From the NCBI GenBank assembly GCA_903873565.1, contig CAIQOY010000191.1, forward strand, positions 1-34,267: DNA of 34,267 nucleotides, given 5' to 3'. This DNA is from an uncultured Actinomycetes bacterium. Lineage in GTDB: Bacteria; Actinomycetota; Thermoleophilia; Gaiellales; F1-60-MAGs149. Made by a program: the position numbers and the translations under genes. Below, in pieces: positions 14,747 to 22,606 of the stretch. Below the pieces are notes generated by a model. It worked only from the letters and a program-made list of their open reading frames with translations. It did not search any database and was not told where the DNA came from. Numbering within the stretch: the first letter of the stretch is position 1; each line of letters opens with the position of its first letter.

Positions 14747-16759
14747 TCAGCGGGCCGTCAGCCGAAGCGGTTCGGACAGCTCGGCGCCGACCCGCGCGCG
14801 GACGGTGTAGACCCCGGCCGCAGGCAGGCGGACCGGCGTCGCGAAGGCGCCGTCCGCGCCGGCCGCGACGCGCACAACCGCGACCCAGCGACCACCCGCT
14901 CGTGCCTCGATGGCGACCCGCCGGCCGGCGGGCGCGCTGCCGAGAAGACGCACCTCCGCCCCGGCCGCGACGCGGGTGCGCAGGGCCTTCAGGCGCACGG
15001 CGCCCCCGGCCTCCACCGCGACCTCGGCCTCGGCCCCCGCCGCGAGGACGACCACCCGTCCGGCCGCGCTGCGGGGCACGGCGATGCGCGCTGTGCCGTC
15101 GGGGCCCGTGACGCCGGCGCCGACGCGCCTGCCGTTGGGGCGCTGGGCGATCACGGCCACCCCGTCCGCAGGGGCGGACCCGATCTCCACGCGCACCAGG
15201 AGGGTGCCGCGGGGGCCGCGCAGGCGCAGGCGCTGCGGCACGACGAGCCGCGCCCCCGACGGCGCGGCCGCCGCCACGGGCTCCGCGACGGACGCTGGCG
15301 GTTCGGGATCCGCGCCGGGCGGGGCCGTGGGCAGGGGCGCCGGCGGCGGCACCGGCGGTGCCGGGACCGTGAACGCCCAGCTCGTCTGGGCGCGGTTGCC
15401 GGAGCGATCCAGCGCCACCAGCTGCACGACGTGCTCGCCCACCGGCCACCCGAGCGGGTGGCGCAGGCGCAGGTCACCGTTCGCGAAGGACGCGGCGGCC
15501 GTCATGTCCAGGCCGTCGACGGCGACGCGCACGCCATCGACCGCGACCCCGGCGCCCGCGTCGGTCACGCGCGCACGGACCTCCGCCGTGGCGCTGGCGA
15601 TGCCGGTCGGCGCGGCCTCGGCGATCGTCGGCGCGGTCTGGTCGCGGATGGCGATCACCTGCTGGCCCTCGCTGCGGTTGCCGGCTGCGTCGTCGACGCG
15701 CCACGTGACCAGGTGCAGGCCGTCGGCGAGCGGCTGCGGCGGCACGAAGCGCAGCTCGCCCCGCACGGTCTCGTCGCTGACGGGGATGCCGTTGACCGCG
15801 ACCTCGACCCGCGCGACCCCGCTGGCCGCGTCAGCGGTCGCCAGCCGCAGCTCGGGGAGGCGGGCCTCGGGGTCGGCCGGGCCCGTGAGCTCGGCCTGCG
15901 GGGGCGTGTTGTCGACCCGGACGAGGCTCCCCGCCAGCGAGGTGCGGTTGCCGTCGCCGGTGCCGTCGACCGCGCTGGCCGAGGTGCCGTAGGCGCCGTC
16001 GGGGAGCTGCGCGGTATCGATGCACGGGGCGGCCTCGTAGGCCGCAGGCCGCGGCTGCAGGCGCCCTCCGGACGGCGCGGCGGCGACGGCCACCGCTGCC
16101 CCGATCGCGTACTCGAGGCGGTCCACGCCGAGCCCCAAGTCCGTCGCGGCCAGCGACGCGCAGAGGACGCCGCGCCGCCAGCCGTCCCCGAGCGCCTCCG
16201 CGCCCCAGCGCAGCTCCGGCGGGCTCGTGTCCCGCACGCGCAGGACGACCGCCTCCACGGTGACCGCGTTGTCGGCGTCCGAGCGCACGGCGCCCCGGGC
16301 GATCGCCGACTCGGCCACGAGGGCCACCGCGACGGCGCTCGCCCCGCGGCCGGCGGTGACGCTGCGCGTCGTCTGCTGCGCCGCGCGGATGCGCGTCTGG
16401 TCGACCCAGCGCCCGCCGTAACGCGCCTGCACCTTCGCGACCACGCCCGCCTGGCGCGTGCGCACCCGCAGCCGCACCTGCGCGTCGAGAATGGCGGTAC
16501 CTGCCGGTGCGGCGTACTGCAGGACGGCCTGCCGGCGGGCGGGGACCGCGCTGCGGGACGGGATCCGCAGCGTCGCGCAGCCCGCCGCGCAGCCGGCGAG
16601 GCCGGGCGCGATCTGCGCGCTGAGCCCGGTCGGCTCCGGCGAGCCGAGCTCGTAGACGACGAGGTGCTCCCCGGCGCGGGCCTCGCCGCCCACGGCGACG
16701 ATCAGGAGCGGAACGAGGAGCAGGGGCAGGCGGCGGACGATCGCGAGGACGTTGGACAT
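14747..16759 (-). CDS. Large secreted protein with Ig-like/bacterial surface repeats
   Basis: Signal peptide MSNVLAIVRRLPLLLVPLLIVAVGGEARA; repeated D.TPP/DxTAPTI, DGxHxVxxxxxDxxGN motifs; Pro-rich linker PPVPPPAPLPTAPP. ATG at 16759 inside a longer ORF. Confidence 0.75.
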   Translation of the reverse strand: MSNVLAIVRRLPLLLVPLLIVAVGGEARAGEHLVVYELGSPEPTGLSAQIAPGLAGCAAGCATLRIPSRSAVPARRQAVLQYAAPAGTAILDAQVRLRVRTRQAGVVAKVQARYGGRWVDQTRIRAAQQTTRSVTAGRGASAVAVALVAESAIARGAVRSDADNAVTVEAVVLRVRDTSPPELRWGAEALGDGWRRGVLCASLAATDLGLGVDRLEYAIGAAVAVAAAPSGGRLQPRPAAYEAAPCIDTAQLPDGAYGTSASAVDGTGDGNRTSLAGSLVRVDNTPPQAELTGPADPEARLPELRLATADAASGVARVEVAVNGIPVSDETVRGELRFVPPQPLADGLHLVTWRVDDAAGNRSEGQQVIAIRDQTAPTIAEAAPTGIASATAEVRARVTDAGAGVAVDGVRVAVDGLDMTAAASFANGDLRLRHPLGWPVGEHVVQLVALDRSGNRAQTSWAFTVPAPPVPPPAPLPTAPPGADPEPPASVAEPVAAAAPSGARLVVPQRLRLRGPRGTLLVRVEIGSAPADGVAVIAQRPNGRRVGAGVTGPDGTARIAVPRSAAGRVVVLAAGAEAEVAVEAGGAVRLKALRTRVAAGAEVRLLGSAPAGRRVAIEARAGGRWVAVVRVAAGADGAFATPVRLPAAGVYTVRARVGAELSEPLRLTAR

Positions 16760-16875
16760 GGCCGGACCATCGCCCGGGTCCGGGGCGCCGCGTGCGCCGT
16801 GGGCGTGCCGCAGGCGCACCGGATGCGCACGGGGTCCCGTCGCCCTGTGCCGGCCCCACCCGCGCGGCGCGCGGA

Positions 16876-16881
16876 TACGCT
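16876..16881 (+). promoter_or_regulatory. -10-like TACGCT, 6 nt before VanZ GTG
   Basis: TACGCT-tcggcg-GTG. Confidence 0.6.
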
Positions 16882-16887
16882 TCGGCG

Positions 16888-17256
16888 GTGCGCGTCCTGG
16901 CCTGCCTGCCCGCCGTCCTGATCGCGGCCCTGATCTGGTGGCTCTCGTCGACCCCCGATCTGGCGGTGGCCGCCGGCGCCCTCGACACCGTGCTGCGCAA
17001 GGCGGCGCACATCGGGGTCTTCGCCGCCCTCGCGCTGGCCTGCGTCCTCGCCCTCCGCGCCAACGGGGTCCGCGCGGCTGCGGCGATCGCGATCGGGGCG
17101 CTGATCGCGCTCGGCTACGCGGCCGTCGACGAGCTGCACCAGTCCACGGTGCCGACCCGCAACGGCGCCGTGTCGGACGTCCTGATCGACGCGCTCGGGG
17201 TCGGGCTGGCCTCCCTGGCCCTGGCCCGCCGCGCGCGGAGGCCGGTGCCGTGCTGA
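16888..17256 (+). CDS. VanZ-like membrane protein
   Basis: LIWWLSSTPD..., KAAHIGVFAALAL, DELHQSTVPTRNGAVSDVLIDALG (VanZ motif). GTG with TACGCT box 6 nt upstream. Confidence 0.88.
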   Translation: MRVLACLPAVLIAALIWWLSSTPDLAVAAGALDTVLRKAAHIGVFAALALACVLALRANGVRAAAAIAIGALIALGYAAVDELHQSTVPTRNGAVSDVLIDALGVGLASLALARRARRPVPC

Positions 17257-17732
17257 TCGTCATCGACCGCGCCCTCGCCGATGTGGACGCCCTCGTCGCG
17301 GAGGCGGCCGACTACCTCTCGCGGCGCCTCGGCGGCACGCCGCCTCTCGACGCCGCGGCCCTGCCGCGCGATGCGGCGGGCGCCCTCGCCGCGATCGACG
17401 CGTGGGCGGGCGACGAGGTCGCCAACTGGCGGCAGGAGCTGATCCGCTGGTTCGAGGCCCACGCGCCGGTGCGCCTCGTCCCCGACCCCGACGTCAACGC
17501 GACCCTGCGCCGCGCCGCCAAGGGCGGCCAGCGCCTCGCGGTCGCCAGCGCCCTCCCGCCCGAGGCGCTCGAGCTGGTGCTGCAGCAGCTGGGCTGCGCC
17601 CGTGCGTTCGCGGCCTCCTGCGCCGGCGACGGCTCGCTCAACGACGCCCTCGACGGAGCGCGCGCGGCCCTCGGCGGGGACCCGCCGGTCGCGGACAGCC
17701 GCGACGCGCTGCTCGCCGCGCTCTCCGGCTAG
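17250..17732 (+). CDS. Putative HAD-like protein (degenerate?), coupled to VanZ
   Basis: GTG overlaps the VanZ stop; VLIVIDRALADVDALVAEAADYLSRRLGG...GQRLAVASALPPEALELVLQQLGCARAF resembles the HAD cap/motif II region. Confidence 0.55.
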   Translation: MLIVIDRALADVDALVAEAADYLSRRLGGTPPLDAAALPRDAAGALAAIDAWAGDEVANWRQELIRWFEAHAPVRLVPDPDVNATLRRAAKGGQRLAVASALPPEALELVLQQLGCARAFAASCAGDGSLNDALDGARAALGGDPPVADSRDALLAALSG

Positions 17733-18574
17733 CCCGGCAGCGCCAGCAGGACCACCGCGACCACGATCAGCGCGAGGCCCGCGTACTGGACGCTGCGGAG
17801 GCGCTCCTTGAGGATCAGGACCCCGATCAGGGCCGCGACGGTGCCGTACTGCCCGGTCAGCACCGAGGCCTGCGCGACCCCGTACTCGGACGCGAACAGA
17901 AACAGCGTGAACCCGAAGACCTCGCCGATGCCGGTGATCGCCGCGAAGCCGAGCGCACGCCGGTCCCGCACCAGCGGCCCGCGCATGAGGATCGGGACCG
18001 AGATCGCGAGGACGCCCAGCACGCGCATGAAGGCGACCACCCACGATGCGCCGACGTCGTCCTGGATCTCGCCGCCGGCCCACAGCTGCACGCCCCACGC
18101 GAGCGCGGCCCCGCCGGCGAGCAGCGCCGCCTTCGTCTGGTGCGGGTACTCGACCCCCGGCGTGGACACGTCGCCGCGCGTGGCGAGCACGGCGCCCGCG
18201 ACGGCGAGCGCGAGGCCGAGGAACGCGAGCGGCGACGTCGGCTCGCCGGTCAGGATCGCGATGACGGCCCCGAACCCCCCGTACGTCCCGGAGATGGGCA
18301 CCAGGGTGGAGATCTTCCCCATCCGCAGCGCGGCGTAGAGGAGGATCAGGCCGCCGATCCCGGTGCCCGCGACGAGCAGGAGCCAGAGGATCGCGCGGGG
18401 ATCGATCCGGCCCGGCATCCCCGAGGCGAGGGCAAGGGGCACGGCCACCAGGACGCTGAACAGCATCGAGTAGCCGACGGCCCGCATGCCGCCGAGCCGC
18501 CGCGCCGCCAGGCCCCCCGTCACGCCGCCGATGCCCCACAGGAGCGCCGACAGCAGGCCGAGGACGATGCCCAT
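17729..18574 (-). CDS. EamA/DMT-family transporter (paralog 1)
   Basis: Ten hydrophobic segments in two EamA halves; MGIVLGLLSALLWGIGGVTGGLAARRLG... Confidence 0.9.
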   Translation of the reverse strand: MGIVLGLLSALLWGIGGVTGGLAARRLGGMRAVGYSMLFSVLVAVPLALASGMPGRIDPRAILWLLLVAGTGIGGLILLYAALRMGKISTLVPISGTYGGFGAVIAILTGEPTSPLAFLGLALAVAGAVLATRGDVSTPGVEYPHQTKAALLAGGAALAWGVQLWAGGEIQDDVGASWVVAFMRVLGVLAISVPILMRGPLVRDRRALGFAAITGIGEVFGFTLFLFASEYGVAQASVLTGQYGTVAALIGVLILKERLRSVQYAGLALIVVAVVLLALPG

Positions 18575-19431
18575 CAGATCGAGCCCGACACCGAGATCGC
18601 CACGACGCCGATGATGACGATCGCCACCCCGGCCAGCTGCATCCGCGAGAGCCGCTCGCGCAGGATGACCCAGGACAGGAGCGTGGCGACCGTGGCGTAC
18701 TGGGTCGCCATGACCGCCGCCACGGCGATCCCGTCCCCCGCCCCCCAGAGGAAGCCGAGGAACCCGATCGACTCGCAGACCCCGGCCGCGAGCGCGAACC
18801 ACAGCCCCGGTCGGGCCCACTGCAGCTCGCGGCGGAGGACGAGCGGGAGGCCCATGGTGACGAGCCCGGTCAGGCGGGCGCTCAGCACGACCCACGGCCC
18901 GCCGAGCTTCTGGGCGATGTCGCCGCTGACGTAGAGCGCGGTGCCGAAGATCACGGCCGCCCCGCCCGCGCTGACCGCCGCCCGCCGGTTGTCGCGCACG
19001 ACGGCATCGGAGTCGTCGTCGTGGCGCCCGAGGCCGACCACCGACACGCCGGCGGCGGCCATCAGGATGCCCGCCGCGGCCAGCCAGCCGATCGTCTCGC
19101 CGAGCAGCACGGCGATGATCGCGGCGATCGCGCCCTCGGTGCTCGTGATCGCGACCACCAGGCCGACCTTGCCTCGGGCGAGCGCCGCGTAGGTGAAGCG
19201 CAGCCCGATCGCCGACGACAGGCCCGCGTAGATCAGGAGCGCGACGTTGACCCAGGTCCAGTCGCCGCGCACCCCGTACCAGGCGAGCACGGGCAGGATC
19301 AGGACCAGCCCGCCGGCGCCGACCCAGGCCAGCGTCGACGACGGCCCGATCTGCCGCGAGGCGCGGCCCGCGAGGATCGTGCTGACGCCCCACATGAGGG
19401 CGGCGATGCCGCCCCCGACCAGCGCGATCAC
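18574..19431 (-). CDS. EamA/DMT-family transporter (paralog 2)
   Basis: VIALVGGGIAALMWGVSTILAGRASRQIG... GTG at 19431 (GTGA overlap with thrC); stop overlaps paralog 1 start (ATGA). Confidence 0.9.
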   Translation of the reverse strand: MIALVGGGIAALMWGVSTILAGRASRQIGPSSTLAWVGAGGLVLILPVLAWYGVRGDWTWVNVALLIYAGLSSAIGLRFTYAALARGKVGLVVAITSTEGAIAAIIAVLLGETIGWLAAAGILMAAAGVSVVGLGRHDDDSDAVVRDNRRAAVSAGGAAVIFGTALYVSGDIAQKLGGPWVVLSARLTGLVTMGLPLVLRRELQWARPGLWFALAAGVCESIGFLGFLWGAGDGIAVAAVMATQYATVATLLSWVILRERLSRMQLAGVAIVIIGVVAISVSGSI

Positions 19432-20498
19432 GTGCCGTCGCCGAGCACGACCGCCTCGAGCGCGCTGCGCTCGGCGGGGATCGTGACGGGGGGCGCGCTC
19501 TCCGCGATGGCGTTGTCCGGGTCCTTCAGGCCGTGCCCCGTGAGGACGCAGACGACCTCGGCCCCCTCGGGGACGAGCCCGTCGCGACGGGCGTTGGCGA
19601 GACCCGCCAGCGACGCCGCGCTCGAGGGCTCGCAGAACACGCCCTCGTCGCGCACCGCATGGCCGAACCAGTCGAGGATCTCGCGGTCGGAGGCGGCCGC
19701 GAAGCCGCCGCCCGAGTCGCGCGCCGCCGCCCCGGCCTCCTCGCGGCGCACGGGCGCCCCGATGCGGATCGCGGTGGCGATCGTCTCCGGCCGCTCGACG
19801 TCGACGCCGCGCACCATGGCGGCCGACCCCTCGGCCTGCGCGCCCAGCATGCGCGGCAGGCGGTCGCAGTCGCCGCGCTCGTGGGCCTCGCGGAAGCCGC
19901 GCCAGTAGGCGGTGATGTTGCCGCCGTTGCCGACCGGCAGGCACATCCACTCCGGCACGTGGCCGAGGTCGTCGAGGATCTCCCAGGCCGCGGTCTTCTG
20001 CCCCTCGAGCCGGTACGGATTGAGGTTGTTGACGAGCGTGATCGGGTGCTCCTCGCTCATGATCCGCACGAGCCGCAGGGCGTCGTCGAAGGAGCCGTCG
20101 ATCTGGACCACCACGGCGCCCGCCACCTGGGCCTGCGCGAGCTTGCCGAGCGCGACCTTGCCGCCGGGGATGACCACCACGCAGCGGATCCCGGCCCGCG
20201 CGCTGTAGGCCGCCGCGGAGGCCGACGTGTTGCCCGTCGAGGCGCAGATCACGGCCTTGGCGCCGTCCTGCGCCGCCTTCGAGAGCGCCATCGTCATGCC
20301 GCGGTCCTTGAACGACCCGGTCGGGTTCATGCCCTCGTACTTCAGCCACAGGTCGACCCCGAGGCGCGCGCCGAGCCGCGGGGCCCGGAGCAGCGGCGTC
20401 GAGCCCTCGCCGAGCGTGACCACGGGGGTCGCGTCGTCGACGGGGAGCCAGGCGCGGTAGCGCTCGATCAGGCCCGCGCTGCGCATGGAGGTCGACAT
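19428..20498 (-). CDS. thrC: Threonine synthase
   Basis: TPVVTLGEGSTPLLRAPRLG, GMNPTGSFKDRGMTMALSKA (PLP Lys), ASTGNTSASAAAYSARAG. ATG 20498 chosen over 20561. Confidence 0.95.
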   Translation of the reverse strand: MSTSMRSAGLIERYRAWLPVDDATPVVTLGEGSTPLLRAPRLGARLGVDLWLKYEGMNPTGSFKDRGMTMALSKAAQDGAKAVICASTGNTSASAAAYSARAGIRCVVVIPGGKVALGKLAQAQVAGAVVVQIDGSFDDALRLVRIMSEEHPITLVNNLNPYRLEGQKTAAWEILDDLGHVPEWMCLPVGNGGNITAYWRGFREAHERGDCDRLPRMLGAQAEGSAAMVRGVDVERPETIATAIRIGAPVRREEAGAAARDSGGGFAAASDREILDWFGHAVRDEGVFCEPSSAASLAGLANARRDGLVPEGAEVVCVLTGHGLKDPDNAIAESAPPVTIPAERSALEAVVLGDGT

Positions 20499-20507
20499 GA
20501 CTCCGAA

Positions 20508-20513
20508 ACGGTA
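20508..20513 (-). promoter_or_regulatory. -10-like TACCGT, 9 nt before thrC ATG
   Basis: TACCGT-ttcggagtc-ATG. Confidence 0.5.
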
Positions 20514-20522
20514 CCCGACCGC

Positions 20523-20528
20523 TAGGCT
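20523..20528 (+). promoter_or_regulatory. -10-like TAGGCT, 10 nt before hom ATG
   Basis: TAGGCT-gccgaatcca-ATG. Confidence 0.5.
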
Positions 20529-20538
20529 GCCGAATCCA

Positions 20539-21822
20539 ATGGCCGCGGACCCCATCGGCATCGGACTGCTCGGCTACGGCACCGTCGGCTCCGCCGTCGA
20601 CCGCCTGCTGTCCGCCCGCCGCGACGACGTCGCGCGCGTCCTCGGCGCCCCCGTCGAGGTGCGGCGCGCGCTCGTGCGCGACCTCGGGCGCCCGCGCGGC
20701 GACGCGATCCGCGACGGGCTCCTGACCGATGACTTCGCCGCGATCCGCGACGACGCGTCGATCGCGGTCGTCGCCGAGGTGATGGGCGGCGTCGAGCCGA
20801 CGCGCGGCTGGATGCTGGAGCTCTTCGCGGCCGGCAAGTCGGTGGTGACCGCCAACAAGCAGCTGCTGGCCCGCCACGGCGCGGAGCTCTTCGCGGCCGC
20901 CGAGGAGCACGGCGTGCAGCTGCGCTTCGAGGCGAGCGTCTGCGCGGCCATCCCCGTGGTCAAGGTGCTCCGCGAGTCGATGGTGGCCAGCGAGGTGACC
21001 GCGGTCCTCGGCATCGTCAACGGCACGACCAACTACATGCTCTCCGCGATGGCCGCCGGCGCCGACTACGCGGCGGTGCTCGCCGAGGCGCAGCGGCTCG
21101 GGTACGCCGAGGCCGACCCGACCGAGGACGTAACCGGCGCCGACGCCGCCGCGAAGATCGCGATCCTCGCCTCCATCGCCTTCCACACCCGCGTCACCAT
21201 CGCCGACGTGCCCCACGAGGGCATCGACCGCCTCGACTCCCTGGACGTCGCGTTCGCCGACGACCTCGGCTACAGCGTCAAGCTGATCGGCCAGGCCCGC
21301 CGGGTCGAGCAGGGCGTCGTGGTCGGGGTCGCCCCCACGCTCGTGCCCCGCGCGCACGGTCTGAGCGCGGTCAACGGGTCCTTCAACGCGGTCATGCTGC
21401 GCGGCGACGCGATCCGCGAGGTCACCCTCGTCGGTCCAGGCGCGGGCGGCGACGAGACCGCGAGCGCCGTGATCGGCGACCTGATGGGCGTGCTCGGCAC
21501 CTCCGGGACGGGCTTCCCACGCGGCGACGGCCTCTTCCGCGACCTCCCGCTGGTGGCGGCCGACGATGTCGTCTCCGCGCTGTACCTGCGGCTCGACGTC
21601 CGCGACGAGCCCGGCGTCCTCGCGCGCATCGCCTCCGTCCTCGCCGACGAGCGCGTCTCCATCGACAGCGTCGTGCAGCGCGCCGAGGGCGGCCGCGCCC
21701 AGCTCGTGATCGTCACGCACCCCGCCTCCGAGGGCGCGGCGCGGCGGGCGATCGCCACGATCGCCGGCCTCGACATCTGCGAGGGCGACCCGGTCGTCCT
21801 GCGCGTGCTCGCGGACGGCTAG
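20539..21822 (+). CDS. hom: Homoserine dehydrogenase with C-terminal ACT domain
   Basis: IGIGLLGYGTVGSAV, TANKQLLARHGAELF, GIVNGTTNYMLSAM, GYAEADPTEDVTGADAAAKIAILAS, ACT RLDVRDEPGVLARIASVLADERVSIDSVVQ. Confidence 0.96.
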   Translation: MAADPIGIGLLGYGTVGSAVDRLLSARRDDVARVLGAPVEVRRALVRDLGRPRGDAIRDGLLTDDFAAIRDDASIAVVAEVMGGVEPTRGWMLELFAAGKSVVTANKQLLARHGAELFAAAEEHGVQLRFEASVCAAIPVVKVLRESMVASEVTAVLGIVNGTTNYMLSAMAAGADYAAVLAEAQRLGYAEADPTEDVTGADAAAKIAILASIAFHTRVTIADVPHEGIDRLDSLDVAFADDLGYSVKLIGQARRVEQGVVVGVAPTLVPRAHGLSAVNGSFNAVMLRGDAIREVTLVGPGAGGDETASAVIGDLMGVLGTSGTGFPRGDGLFRDLPLVAADDVVSALYLRLDVRDEPGVLARIASVLADERVSIDSVVQRAEGGRAQLVIVTHPASEGAARRAIATIAGLDICEGDPVVLRVLADG

Positions 21823-21825
21823 GAT
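21820..21825 (+). promoter_or_regulatory. -10-like TAGGAT overlapping the hom stop codon, 7 nt before SDR ATG
   Basis: TAGGAT-cgcgccc-ATG. Confidence 0.5.
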
Positions 21826-21832
21826 CGCGCCC

Positions 21833-22546
21833 ATGGACCGCCTGGCCGGCAAGCGCGCGCTCGTCACCGGCGGCGCCTCGGGCATCGGCGCGGGCATCGC
21901 GGAGCGCTTCCGGGAGGAGGGCGCGCAGGTCGTCGTCCTCGACCTCGCCGGCGGGGACATCGACTGCGACATCCGCGACGCGGACGGCGTGGCCGCGGCC
22001 GTCGGGGAGGCCGTCGAGCGCCTCGGCGGGCTCGACCTGCTCGTGCTGAACGCCGCCCGCCCGTGCGTGGGGACCCTCTGGGAGCTGGACGACGCCACGT
22101 GGGACGACGCCGTCGCCGTCAACCTCACCAGCGTGCACCGCTTCGTGCGCGCCGCCTGGGAGCACCTCGTCGCGGCCCGCGGCACGATCCTGCTGACCGG
22201 CTCCGTGGTCGGCCTCGACGGGTCCGGCAACCAGGCCGCGTACTGCGCCACCAAGGCCGGCGTCGTGATGCTGACCAAGTGCCTCGCGATCGACGGCGCC
22301 CCGCACGGGGTGCGCGCGAACTGCGTCTGCCCCGGGTTCACCGAGACGCCGATGCTGGAGCGCTTCCTGGCGGAGCAGGAGGACCCCGACGCGGTCCGCA
22401 GCTACGCGACCGGGCTCCACCCCGCCGGGCGCCTCGGCACGCCGCGGGACATCGCGGACGCCTTCGTCTACCTCGCCAGCGACGAGGCGAGCTGGGTGAC
22501 CGGCGTCGCGCTGCCGGTCGACGGCGGCCTCCTGGCCGGCATCTAG
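21833..22546 (+). CDS. SDR-family oxidoreductase
   Basis: ALVTGGASGIGAGIA, LNAA, YCATKAG (YxxxK), VNLTSVHRFV, C-terminal WVTGVALPVDGG. Confidence 0.95.
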   Translation: MDRLAGKRALVTGGASGIGAGIAERFREEGAQVVVLDLAGGDIDCDIRDADGVAAAVGEAVERLGGLDLLVLNAARPCVGTLWELDDATWDDAVAVNLTSVHRFVRAAWEHLVAARGTILLTGSVVGLDGSGNQAAYCATKAGVVMLTKCLAIDGAPHGVRANCVCPGFTETPMLERFLAEQEDPDAVRSYATGLHPAGRLGTPRDIADAFVYLASDEASWVTGVALPVDGGLLAGI

Positions 22547-22563
22547 CGGCCCGCAGACGCGAA

Positions 22564-22593
22564 CGGCCCCGCCGGCCGGAGCCGACGGGGCCG
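22564..22593. terminator. Candidate bidirectional terminator hairpin between convergent SDR and hppA
   Basis: CGGCCCCG(ccgg...ccga)CGGGGCCG inverted repeat in the gap between convergent genes; no U-tract. Confidence 0.5.
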
Positions 22594-22606
22594 CGCGACG
22601 GGCGTC

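Noticed and set aside
12627-14810. 727-aa + strand ORF opposite pcrA
   Set aside because: Antisense shadow ORF; pcrA is unequivocal on the - strand.
18574-22341. 1255-aa - strand ORF spanning thrC, hom and part of the SDR
   Set aside because: Only its C-terminal 285 aa (EamA2, from GTG 19431) is real; the rest is antisense or out of frame to thrC, hom and SDR.
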